The notes below the pieces were generated by a model, which did not search any database, had not been told where the DNA came from, and was given only the letters and a program-made list of their open reading frames with translations. From the NCBI GenBank assembly GCA_964551295.1, contig CAZKDJ010000136.1, positions 1 through 11,421 of the forward strand: 11,421 nt of DNA, in the 5' to 3' direction. The DNA comes from JAFGED01 sp964551295. GTDB lineage: Bacteria > Chloroflexota > Anaerolineae > B4-G1. Positions 1-5,322 of the stretch are shown piece by piece (position 1 is the first letter of the stretch; each line of letters starts with the position of its first letter). The position numbers were made by a program, and so were the translations under genes.

Positions 1-117
1 CCGACCCTCCAAATTCAAGAGCAACAGGGTTAGTTTTGCGCTATTGCGAAATATGCCTGCGGGGATACGTATCATCTCCTTGTTGGCCATTTCGTAGATC
101 ATAGTGTTCTGACTCAT
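1..117 (-). CDS. Partial hypothetical protein, N-terminus only
   Basis: An open frame of 39 codons runs from an ATG at 117-115 to the window edge, so only the N-terminus is visible. It is rich in methionine early on (Met1, 6, 10 and 15), then reads IRIPAGIF followed by a leucine-rich stretch (TLLLLNLEGR). The IRIPAG start resembles the opening of formylglycine-generating-enzyme-like domains, but the next residues do not continue that motif, so I do not assign a family. Its ATG overlaps the TGA of a 24-codon ORF just upstream (ATGA), which suggests translational coupling. No strong ribosome binding site precedes ATG 117. An AAGGAG directly abuts the Met15 codon, too close to serve it. Any start among the four methionines is possible. 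Confidence 0.4.
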   Translation of the reverse strand, partial: MSQNTMIYEMANKEMIRIPAGIFRNSAKLTLLLLNLEGR

Positions 118-188
118 TTTGCTTTCTTGGGAAGGATGATATTCAGAATCCTCATATCCTTCTCTTTGGCGACAGGATATTTCTCCAT
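114..188 (-). CDS. Possible 24-residue ORF coupled to the next gene
   Basis: An ATG at 188-186 opens a 24-codon frame, lysine-rich (MEKYPVAKEKD at the start, ILPKKAK at the end). Its TGA overlaps the ATG of the following frame as ATGA. The upstream sequence has only a weak purine-rich stretch (AGAAGTGAG). It could be a small coupled leader gene, or the original N-terminus of the downstream gene separated by a frameshift. No family is recognised. Confidence 0.22.
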   Translation of the reverse strand: MEKYPVAKEKDMRILNIILPKKAK

Positions 189-380
189 AGACTCACTTCT
201 CTCGCTACTCTTGCAAGTTTTAGGTCTGATAATGTAGTTTATACGGCCTGGGTGGAATATCTGGTAGGACTGCATTTAATCGTGATCGCCCAAAATGTGG
301 GACACAGAACGCCCTGTAGACCCGAAATTCAGGCCAAAGTGGGTGAAACTTCCCGCTTGGCGCCCTCAAACAAGGTCTCA

Positions 381-403
381 GTGGAGCAATCTGAGTGCTC
401 CAC
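381..403 (-). terminator. Hairpin downstream of the STAS-like gene
   Basis: A perfect 8-bp stem (GTGGAGCA with TGCTCCAC) encloses a 7-base loop, 26 bases after the stop of the 429-785 gene. On the minus strand it is followed only by a weak T-containing stretch (CTTGTTTG), so it is at best a poor intrinsic terminator. The rest of 189-428 holds no gene or other structure I can support. Confidence 0.3.
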
Positions 404-428
404 GGTTAAGTGTGGTGCTACCGAAGAT

Positions 429-785
429 CTACTTCTGCTGATCGAAACTCTTTACCCAGGCAATGGCCTCTTCGACGTCCGTGAAATATCGCGTATCTTT
501 GGCGCTGGTGATACGAATGTAAGCTTTGACTATCGAGGCCACCAAGTTATCCGGCCCCAGCATGGCGTGCGGTTTTCCTGATTTGTTCTGCTTGCGCCAC
601 TCTTCTAGCTTTTTCCTATCAGACACAGAAGGGCTGCCTGTGATCATTCGTAGGTCGGTGATATAGCCGATGAACGTGTCCTTCTGCGGCAACCATTTAC
701 CGGCCTCGCGCTTGACGTCCTCCACGGTCAGTCTTCCCACCACGGTCAACCACACAATGCCGTCTCTCAACTCCGATGTGATCAT
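429..785 (-). CDS. SpoIIAA/STAS-like protein, 118 aa
   Basis: This 118-residue soluble protein has the pattern of the SpoIIAA-like (STAS-fold) family. A first beta strand (GIVWLTVVGRLTVEDV) leads into a helix. A central strand follows (FIGYITDLRMITG, containing the DLR turn). The C-terminus is a strand with DTRYFTDVEEAIAWV. Relatives are small proteins of about 110-130 residues, usually of unknown function. I see no signal peptide or membrane segment. The ATG at 785 is preceded by GGAG at a 7-base spacing, which supports this start. A candidate promoter lies at 825-853, so the gene is probably its own unit, and a hairpin follows it at 381-403. The fold assignment is by pattern only; the biological role is not visible. 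Confidence 0.7.
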   Translation of the reverse strand: MITSELRDGIVWLTVVGRLTVEDVKREAGKWLPQKDTFIGYITDLRMITGSPSVSDRKKLEEWRKQNKSGKPHAMLGPDNLVASIVKAYIRITSAKDTRYFTDVEEAIAWVKSFDQQK

Positions 786-824
786 ACCCTAGCTCCGATC
801 AATTTTCATATTATTAATTGTATC

Positions 825-853
825 ATCTTACTGTAACACTTATCACCAGGCAA
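825..853 (-). promoter_or_regulatory. Candidate promoter for the STAS-like gene
   Basis: On the minus strand TTGCCT (853-848) and TAAGAT (830-825) are 17 bases apart, each matching 4 of 6 consensus positions for a housekeeping sigma factor. Transcription would start near 818 and give a leader of about 30 bases in an AT-rich region before the ATG at 785. Confidence 0.35.
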
Positions 854-912
854 GTCTACTTCCTCGATCTGCATCCCGACTTGTGATGAATGTTTGTGTT
901 ACCCCAAAATAC

Positions 913-2289
913 CTAAACCTCTTCAACAATCTTCCGCAGAGGGGCTGTAAAGAGACTATTGAATCGTTTCAAAAAAGCCCTTCGAGCTCTTGGAAATATG
1001 GTGTAAATCGGCGGCAACAAGCGGTTCAAAAGCCATCGCTGAGTATCCTCTTTGGAAAAATTATAGTACCCCATTTTTCGATAGTATCGGTGATCGGCCT
1101 GAAAGAGCAAACGGGCAGACCAAACAAGTTCCCCGAGCATCATGTGCGCACCTACACCCAGAAAAGTTTGAGGGGCAGTATAGTCACGATTGGACAGATC
1201 TAGCAACCGCATTGCAAAGTCTTGTAATAAGCGGTCGATCTCCTCAGAACTGCCATATTCATCCGTTACAAAACCGCCCAGATTTGCTCTCTGGTGTTGT
1301 GTGTATTCTTCAAATATCTCTTGAAGATTGGAATTTTGACTTAATGGGCCGGCAATGATAAAACCAAATTGCTTTTGTCTTAGCGCGGGGATGTGGTTAT
1401 TGAAAAAACTGCGATCAAAAAAGAGCTTCCATCTTGAGGAGAGGTAACGATCTTTTATGGCCCCAGCAAAGATCAAAATATCAGACGTTTTGACCTTTTT
1501 GTTGAAAAAATGAGTGAATTCGTCCTCGTATACGCAGCAGTTATCATCCACACACTGAAAACACCCGACACAACTGCCTTTAATAGATAGATCATGTAAG
1601 TTAACTACATCTGGAGGCTTTGTGAACGCGGCTTGAAAACGCTGTATCATCCCAAGAAGATTGCTTTGCTGTTCCTCGGCATCTGTGACTATCAAAACTT
1701 TCTTTTCACCTACATCCAGCGAGTCATCAGGCGCCCCGGGGAGGTATTCAAAGTGCCGTGACTTTATTGGAGCATACCGTTTTGGCAAAAAAGCGTTGTT
1801 TTCAATCGCTTTCAGAAAGTGGCTAAAGAAGGCTACTAGCTGTTTTTGCCTTTCAGTACGAGTTAAGTCAAATACCTCCGCGGAAAACTTGTCTACGTAT
1901 CGCATCCCCCAATCATCACAGATAGCCTGTAGATAACTATGTGCTGTGTGATCGAATATGTGTCCTGAGGTGGTCATGACCGCCACGTACTTGTCTGAAA
2001 AAACGCGAGACTGGTCTCTTTCAGAAACCAGTTCGATGAAACGCTTGTAACCGGCAGGCACAAGAAAGAAATATACCGGCGACGCCATCAAGATACCATC
2101 CGCAGAAGAGATCAAATCGAGAGTACCTTGGAAAAACTCGATGTCGGTTTCAAGCTTTTTGATTCTCTGCGAAATATCAACGATCTGGAAATCGTGTTGG
2201 GGGAATTTCTTCTGAATGTAATACACATACTGGATTGTCCAACTATTCTTGGTGCCTTTCGGGCTTCCGTTCAAAACCACAAAGTTCAT
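913..2289 (-). CDS. Tandem flavodoxin-fold NAD(P)H-dependent FMN reductase / iron-sulfur flavoprotein-like
   Basis: This 458-residue protein contains two flavodoxin-like domains of the NADPH-dependent FMN reductase / iron-sulfur flavoprotein group. Domain 1 (about 1-165) has the FMN phosphate loop NGSPKG (7-12) and the flavin-side motif ASPVYF (69-74). Domain 2 (about 196-365) starts VLIVTD and carries the cysteine cluster CVGCFQC then CC (Cys240, 243, 246, 251, 252), as in iron-sulfur flavoproteins. Its own phosphate loop and SPxY motif are degraded (DAEEQQSN and AGAIKDRY). A basic, aromatic C-terminal tail of about 80 residues follows. ATG at 2289 is chosen because GGAGG lies 5 bases upstream; a TTG at 2310 would bury that site. 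It is likely a cytosolic redox enzyme of unknown substrate. The gene looks AT-richer than its neighbours. Confidence 0.8.
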   Translation of the reverse strand: MNFVVLNGSPKGTKNSWTIQYVYYIQKKFPQHDFQIVDISQRIKKLETDIEFFQGTLDLISSADGILMASPVYFFLVPAGYKRFIELVSERDQSRVFSDKYVAVMTTSGHIFDHTAHSYLQAICDDWGMRYVDKFSAEVFDLTRTERQKQLVAFFSHFLKAIENNAFLPKRYAPIKSRHFEYLPGAPDDSLDVGEKKVLIVTDAEEQQSNLLGMIQRFQAAFTKPPDVVNLHDLSIKGSCVGCFQCVDDNCCVYEDEFTHFFNKKVKTSDILIFAGAIKDRYLSSRWKLFFDRSFFNNHIPALRQKQFGFIIAGPLSQNSNLQEIFEEYTQHQRANLGGFVTDEYGSSEEIDRLLQDFAMRLLDLSNRDYTAPQTFLGVGAHMMLGELVWSARLLFQADHRYYRKMGYYNFSKEDTQRWLLNRLLPPIYTIFPRARRAFLKRFNSLFTAPLRKIVEEV

Positions 2290-2360
2290 ATTGTCCTCCA
2301 AAATTATCAACAGTCAGTAAGGTTTTGCAACCCTGCCCTTCAATCACGCGGCGTTTGCTA

Positions 2361-2389
2361 ATTATACTGAAAAGTGTTGATTTAGCGAA
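2361..2389 (-). promoter_or_regulatory. Candidate promoter for the flavoprotein gene
   Basis: On the minus strand a perfect TATAAT lies at 2366-2361. A weak TTCGCT (2389-2384, 3 of 6 matches) sits 17 bases upstream. Transcription would start near 2354, about 65 bases before the ATG at 2289. Confidence 0.38.
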
Positions 2390-2621
2390 TGGACAGCCCC
2401 TTCAGGGTGTATTTTCGTTGGAGGCAGAATGCCGCAGTCTAGGCTTCCAATGTTTCTTGGGCACGGGCTCGTCGGCACTATTTTATCGTCCCCCACCCTC
2501 AGCCCGCCACGGGGATCTCCGGTCGATCCGCCTTGCCCCCATACGACTGGTTTCTTCAGGTGTCTTTTTGTCGTCTTAATCTCCAACTTCATATGAGAAT
2601 AACCTTGTGAGGACGGATCAC
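2390..2621 (-). other. Intergenic stretch between Nudix and flavoprotein genes
   Basis: No convincing gene is present. One minus-strand frame from an ATG at 2592 (start MKLEIKTTKR) stays open for 76 codons, but it lacks a well-placed ribosome binding site and its composition (many Gly, Pro and Arg, no clear hydrophobic core) looks non-coding. The minus-strand sequence GGGGCTGTCC near 2396-2405 resembles the end of some insertion sequences, but no partner repeat was found. No intrinsic terminator for the Nudix gene was recognised here. Confidence 0.4.
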
Positions 2622-3056
2622 TTACTGTTCCCACCCGATCTCATCAAACCACAATCCAGACCACAAATGATGCTCTATTGCTCGACGCACGAACGGAATT
2701 GCGTTCTCTGGAAGCGCGTCGAGCGGATACCATCGCAGATCGTCGCATTCGGCTCGTGGGTATGGCTCACCGCTCCACTGCCTCGTACTCAGAAAGAAAT
2801 CTATACCCTCGCCTGTGGGAGAGTTGTAATGGGTGACACCAACAATCTTCAGGTCGGCTTGATCGATTTCTACTCCTATCTCCTCCCGGCATTCGCGAAT
2901 GGCTGTCTGTTTGACAGACTCACCTCCACCAAGATGTCCTCCAACCGGGCCGTAGTTCCCATCTTCAAACCCGGTGTTAGCTCGTCTCAGTAGGAGAACT
3001 GAGTTGGAACGCAACAAGAAGGTATGAGCAACGACTGGTAGATTGGCTCTTTTCAT
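2622..3056 (-). CDS. Nudix hydrolase
   Basis: This 144-residue protein has a complete Nudix box, GX5EX7REUXEEXGU, seen from the Gly of GGHLGGGE through RECREEIGV at about residues 38-60. Its three catalytic glutamates, which bind the metal ions, are present. The surroundings are typical: a first strand (VVAHTFLLR), then VLLLRRANTG before the box, and the later elements ECDDLRWYPLDALPEN and VRRAI. Family members hydrolyse nucleoside diphosphates linked to a moiety X, for example oxidised dNTPs or nucleotide sugars; the substrate cannot be told here. The ATG at 3056 gives normal family length and begins just before the first strand. No good ribosome binding site precedes it. The frame stays open upstream to a TTG at 3188, but that extension lacks family features. 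Confidence 0.88.
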   Translation of the reverse strand: MKRANLPVVAHTFLLRSNSVLLLRRANTGFEDGNYGPVGGHLGGGESVKQTAIRECREEIGVEIDQADLKIVGVTHYNSPTGEGIDFFLSTRQWSGEPYPRAECDDLRWYPLDALPENAIPFVRRAIEHHLWSGLWFDEIGWEQ

Positions 3057-3169
3057 CAGATTGTCAAGACTTTCAGGTGTGAATAGACGTGTTAATGTGA
3101 GGCTGAGCTGCAACGCCGCGACACAAGACCGCCCACGATAACGATAGTTACTTCGAATTCGGGCCGCGA

Positions 3170-3259
3170 TTAGCCCGGTCGGGTGCAACTTGTAAGCAAC
3201 TCACCTTGGTACATTGCCCTGATCAATTCTTCCCTGACCTCAGGCGCACTAATCGGCAT
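3170..3259 (-). CDS. Possible 29-residue ORF starting inside repeat copy A
   Basis: An ATG at 3259 is preceded by AAGGA at a 6-base spacing and opens a 29-codon frame (start MPISAPEVREELIRAMYQ, end CTRPG). The residue mix suits an amphipathic helix, but no family is recognised. The start lies inside repeat copy A; copies B and C have no ATG at the matching position. It could be a small gene upstream of the Nudix gene, the stump of a lost gene, or chance. Confidence 0.25.
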   Translation of the reverse strand: MPISAPEVREELIRAMYQGELLTSCTRPG

Positions 3260-3305
3260 TATTGATCCTTCCCAGAACGATGGGTTTCACTTTATTCTAC
3301 CCATT
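3238..3305 (-). repeat. 68-base hairpin repeat, copy A
   Basis: This is the most diverged of three copies. The core hairpin at 3280-3304 pairs ATGGGT with ACCCAT (6 bp, 13-base loop). The stop codon of the membrane protein gene (3299-3297) falls inside the hairpin. Outside the hairpin the copy shares the tracts AAGGA and CAATAA and the far end CCTGAGG (minus strand) with copy B, without gaps. Confidence 0.72.
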
Positions 3306-3791
3306 CAACTCGCTCGTCTCTCGATTTACTCGTGCCCTGACGGCGGCCACGAGGATGGCCCTTAATCCTGCACCCAGCAGGCCGCCTACGAGGAGATACA
3401 TCGAAAAAATCGGCCCTATATGGCGTATGCTCTCTCTATGGTGGCTGCCGATCACCTTCATCAAGTCCCACATGTAATAGGGACCGGTAGTGACATAATC
3501 CCTCGCCACGAGGAGACTCAGCCACAGCCAGACAGAGAAAGTGGCAATGGCCCATCCCGCAGGTTTGCCGGTGATCCAGGCGGTTACCAGCCCGATCAGG
3601 ATTAGAAGGGAAAAACCCCAAGGTGAGGATGTTTTGATGTATTGAAGTAGGAACAAGGATCCCACGGCAAAGAGCAACCCCAACGAGTTCCGTGCCAAAA
3701 AGACCAGGGCAGATTGCAGCCGACTGTGCTTTCGCCTCCAGGTGGCCTGGACAGGCTGGCGTTCATTCATCCGTGTGATAGGCATGTTCAT
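3297..3791 (-). CDS. Hypothetical four-helix membrane protein
   Basis: This protein of about 164 residues has a basic N-terminus (WRRKHSR) and four likely membrane helices, at about residues 35-52, 58-74, 77-96 and 125-151. The loop between helices 3 and 4 is polar (ARDYVTTGPYYMWDLMK). The end is basic and polar (RARVNRETSELNG). I recognise no family or catalytic motif. ATG 3791 and ATG 3785 are both possible: GGAAG lies 8 bases before the first and AGGA lies 8 bases before the second. A TTG at 3818 would only add residues without support. The gene sits between two copies of the 68-base repeat: copy B fills its upstream gap and copy A overlaps its stop codon. Confidence 0.65.
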   Translation of the reverse strand: MNMPITRMNERQPVQATWRRKHSRLQSALVFLARNSLGLLFAVGSLFLLQYIKTSSPWGFSLLILIGLVTAWITGKPAGWAIATFSVWLWLSLLVARDYVTTGPYYMWDLMKVIGSHHRESIRHIGPIFSMYLLVGGLLGAGLRAILVAAVRARVNRETSELNG

Positions 3792-3824
3792 TATCCTGTC
3801 TTCCGTTCTAGTCCTCAATAGGTT

Positions 3825-3892
3825 CCTCAGGTATGATAAAGTAGGTTATTGTTCCTGCTCGGAGCGATGGGCTTCACTTCGTTCAACCCAGC
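3825..3892 (-). repeat. 68-base hairpin repeat, copy B
   Basis: This copy begins directly after the stop codon of the subtilase gene and fills the gap before the membrane protein gene. The hairpin (3868-3890) pairs TGGG with CCCA. One inner position is C/A on the plus strand but a G-U wobble on the minus-strand RNA. By eye it matches copy C at roughly four bases in five over 68 ungapped positions, including TTATCATACCT at the far end. Confidence 0.8.
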
Positions 3893-5095
3893 TTACTGCA
3901 ATGCCGCAATCAGTGCCGCTGGATCGAGAATAGGTCCAAAGGAAATCGTTTCTCCTTCGTGCTTGAGCTCAATGGTCTGTCCGGTTGTCAGTGCCAATGA
4001 CCAGAATTCATCGGGGGTAATGGTTGGGTTTACCTGGGCCGCCAAGGCATACACCCCGGCAATGTAGGGAATGGACACGCTCCAACCACCTTCCCGATAA
4101 AACGCATATTCGTCTACGCCCTGTGGGCTCGCTATCGTCCGCGAATCCATCGGAACCAGCAAGCGATCGGAAAACTGCCATCCCTCATAGAACTGTTGGC
4201 TCCAAAACAGTCCGGGCTCGTAGGACTGAAGGTTGTCGGGATCTGCCAAGGGCGAGCGTCCCAGACCATGAAACTTGAAACCGTGTACTTCCTCCACGGT
4301 GGAGCAAATGACAAACATTCCGGCAGCTTTGGCCTCTTCTGCTGCAGCGGCGATTTCATCATATCCCTTGCTGTCCGGCGTCCAACCATAGGAAATCGAG
4401 ATGACACGGATTTTACGATCTGCGGGTAATTGTTCGTTCACTTCCAAAATGCGGCGAATGCTCTGTGCCCGGCAAGAAAAATCTATCGGCTCACCTGCGC
4501 GAGCACCGCAATCAGTTGTGGCGATATAGTACAAGTCTGCATCAGGCGCTACCCCGACTGTCTTGCCCACTGCGGTGGAGGCCACAGCCGCGCCGTGCAT
4601 TTGTGCTTCCAACCAGCCGTCGCGAACGTCATCCATTTCCTCATACAAACGCAATTGGCCCGCGTACTCTTGGTGGTCCACCAGCAAGGTCTGATCGATG
4701 ATTGCAACGCCGACACCGCGCCCGGTAATGCCTTGTTCATGCAGTCGACGGATACCCAGGCCCGGGTTCTTGCCCACTTCCATTATGCGTTGCCAGTCAA
4801 AGTCCGGCGGCATTTTGTCCGCTGCTGGCCATTTCGTCTGACTATCAAAACTGGCATACATCAGGTCATTCAACGAGTTGGAGAGATCAAGCTGCGACAA
4901 ATCACAAGATCTCAGGTCCATCTGGGACATTGAGTCTGAGCCGGGCTTGTAGGTTGGGACCGATGTCACAGCTCCTCGTACCCAGTTGGCTGGATCTGGT
5001 CGCCGGTCAATCTTGGGAAAAGTGATGGGCAAGCAGCCACAGGCACTCAGAACTAGAGAGAGAAAGATTAGGACGGACCAAAACAGTCTTTTCAT
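3893..5095 (-). CDS. Lipoprotein subtilase-family (S8) serine protease
   Basis: The 400-residue product opens with a lipoprotein signal (MKRLFWS, a hydrophobic stretch, then LSAC). Cys19 would be lipidated and anchor it outside the cytoplasmic membrane. The catalytic domain shows Asp134 in VAIIDQTL, His167 in QMHGAAVAS followed by VGVAPDADLYYIA, and Ser339 in GGWSVSIPYIAG. All three subtilase catalytic residues are therefore present. The usual surroundings are altered: DTG is DQT, HGTHVAG is HGAAVAS, GTSMAAP is GWSVSIP. The AAGN motif that supplies the oxyanion-hole Asn is not seen (the region reads VICSTVEE). Similar DQ-type subtilases exist in bacteria, to my recollection. The second of two adjacent ATGs (5095) is chosen because AAGGAGG lies 5 bases upstream. 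It is probably a monocistron with repeat B at its 3' end. Confidence 0.82.
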   Translation of the reverse strand: MKRLFWSVLIFLSLVLSACGCLPITFPKIDRRPDPANWVRGAVTSVPTYKPGSDSMSQMDLRSCDLSQLDLSNSLNDLMYASFDSQTKWPAADKMPPDFDWQRIMEVGKNPGLGIRRLHEQGITGRGVGVAIIDQTLLVDHQEYAGQLRLYEEMDDVRDGWLEAQMHGAAVASTAVGKTVGVAPDADLYYIATTDCGARAGEPIDFSCRAQSIRRILEVNEQLPADRKIRVISISYGWTPDSKGYDEIAAAAEEAKAAGMFVICSTVEEVHGFKFHGLGRSPLADPDNLQSYEPGLFWSQQFYEGWQFSDRLLVPMDSRTIASPQGVDEYAFYREGGWSVSIPYIAGVYALAAQVNPTITPDEFWSLALTTGQTIELKHEGETISFGPILDPAALIAALQ

Positions 5096-5141
5096 CATTT
5101 CCTCCTTATGCGCAACTACTGGCGAATCGCCTAATTTGTGA

Positions 5142-5195
5142 TTAGCTAGAGTCGGCTTTTGCTTTTCCCGGGAGGGCGCCATTTAGAATTATCAT
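5142..5195 (-). CDS. Possible 17-residue leader peptide upstream of the protease
   Basis: An ATG at 5195 has AAGGAG at a 5-base spacing and opens a 17-codon frame (MIILNGALPGKAKADSS), ending 46 bases before the protease start. The same frame is open further upstream: an ATG at 5222 adds nine residues, and the frame reaches back into repeat C. It may be a leader peptide, the stump of a former gene, or chance. The ribosome binding site is the only positive evidence. Confidence 0.25.
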   Translation of the reverse strand: MIILNGALPGKAKADSS

Positions 5196-5252
5196 ACGCT
5201 CTCCTTCGATGATGGAAGCCATATAGATTCGCGATTCTATAGGTATGATAAT
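5188..5252 (-). promoter_or_regulatory. Nested inverted repeats upstream of the protease gene
   Basis: A perfect 10-bp inverted repeat, ATTATCATAC (5188-5197) and GTATGATAAT (5243-5252), encloses a 20-bp palindrome at 5222-5241 (TATAGATTCGCGATTCTATA) with a single mismatched pair. The right arm is also part of repeat C. Nearer the gene are an 11-bp palindrome, GGCGAATCGCC (5121-5131), and CTAAT/ATTAG (5131-5145). These may be operator sites or a cruciform; no good -35/-10 pair was found. Confidence 0.35.
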
Positions 5253-5305
5253 CTGCCTTATCGGTCCTTCTCGAAGCGCTGGGTTTCACTTCGTTCAACC
5301 CAGCC
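5238..5305 (-). repeat. 68-base hairpin repeat, copy C
   Basis: This copy has the best stem: GCTGGGTT (5278-5285) pairs with AACCCAGC (5297-5304), 8 bp around an 11-base loop. It lies 17 bases after the stop codon of the PEP-swivel gene, where it could act as a 3'-end structure for the three-gene operon. No T-run follows, so classic intrinsic termination is not shown. The core resembles palindromic repeats common in cyanobacterial and other genomes (my recollection). Confidence 0.8.
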
Positions 5306-5322
5306 TACCTACTAGAGAACCT

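Noticed and set aside
252..581. A plus-strand frame of 109 codons
   Set aside because: Its second half is antisense to the STAS-like gene, it has no recognisable domain, and every other gene in the window is on the minus strand.
2362..2634. A minus-strand frame of up to 90 codons between the Nudix and flavoprotein genes
   Set aside because: It overlaps the Nudix 3' end and the flavoprotein promoter, lacks a well-placed ribosome binding site, and its composition looks like translated non-coding DNA.
3057..3188. N-terminal extension of the Nudix protein from the TTG at 3188
   Set aside because: The 44 extra residues have no family counterpart that I know of, TTG is a poor start, and the Nudix fold begins right after the ATG at 3056.
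4430..4933. A plus-strand frame of 167 codons
   Set aside because: It lies wholly antisense to the subtilase gene, whose domain motifs are clear. It is a shadow frame.
5096..5182. An upstream ATG at 5182 for the protease, adding 29 residues
   Set aside because: It would place a polar stretch before the lipoprotein signal peptide, which must be N-terminal, and it would ignore the AAGGAGG sited for the ATG at 5095.
3238..5305. The gene-plus-repeat arrangement as an integron cassette array with attC sites
   Set aside because: The repeats lack the paired core sites (RYYYAAC and GTTRRRY) at the ends of a long imperfect palindrome, no integrase is present, and the genes have long non-cassette spacing. 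The repeat is a short hairpin with a one-sided tail.
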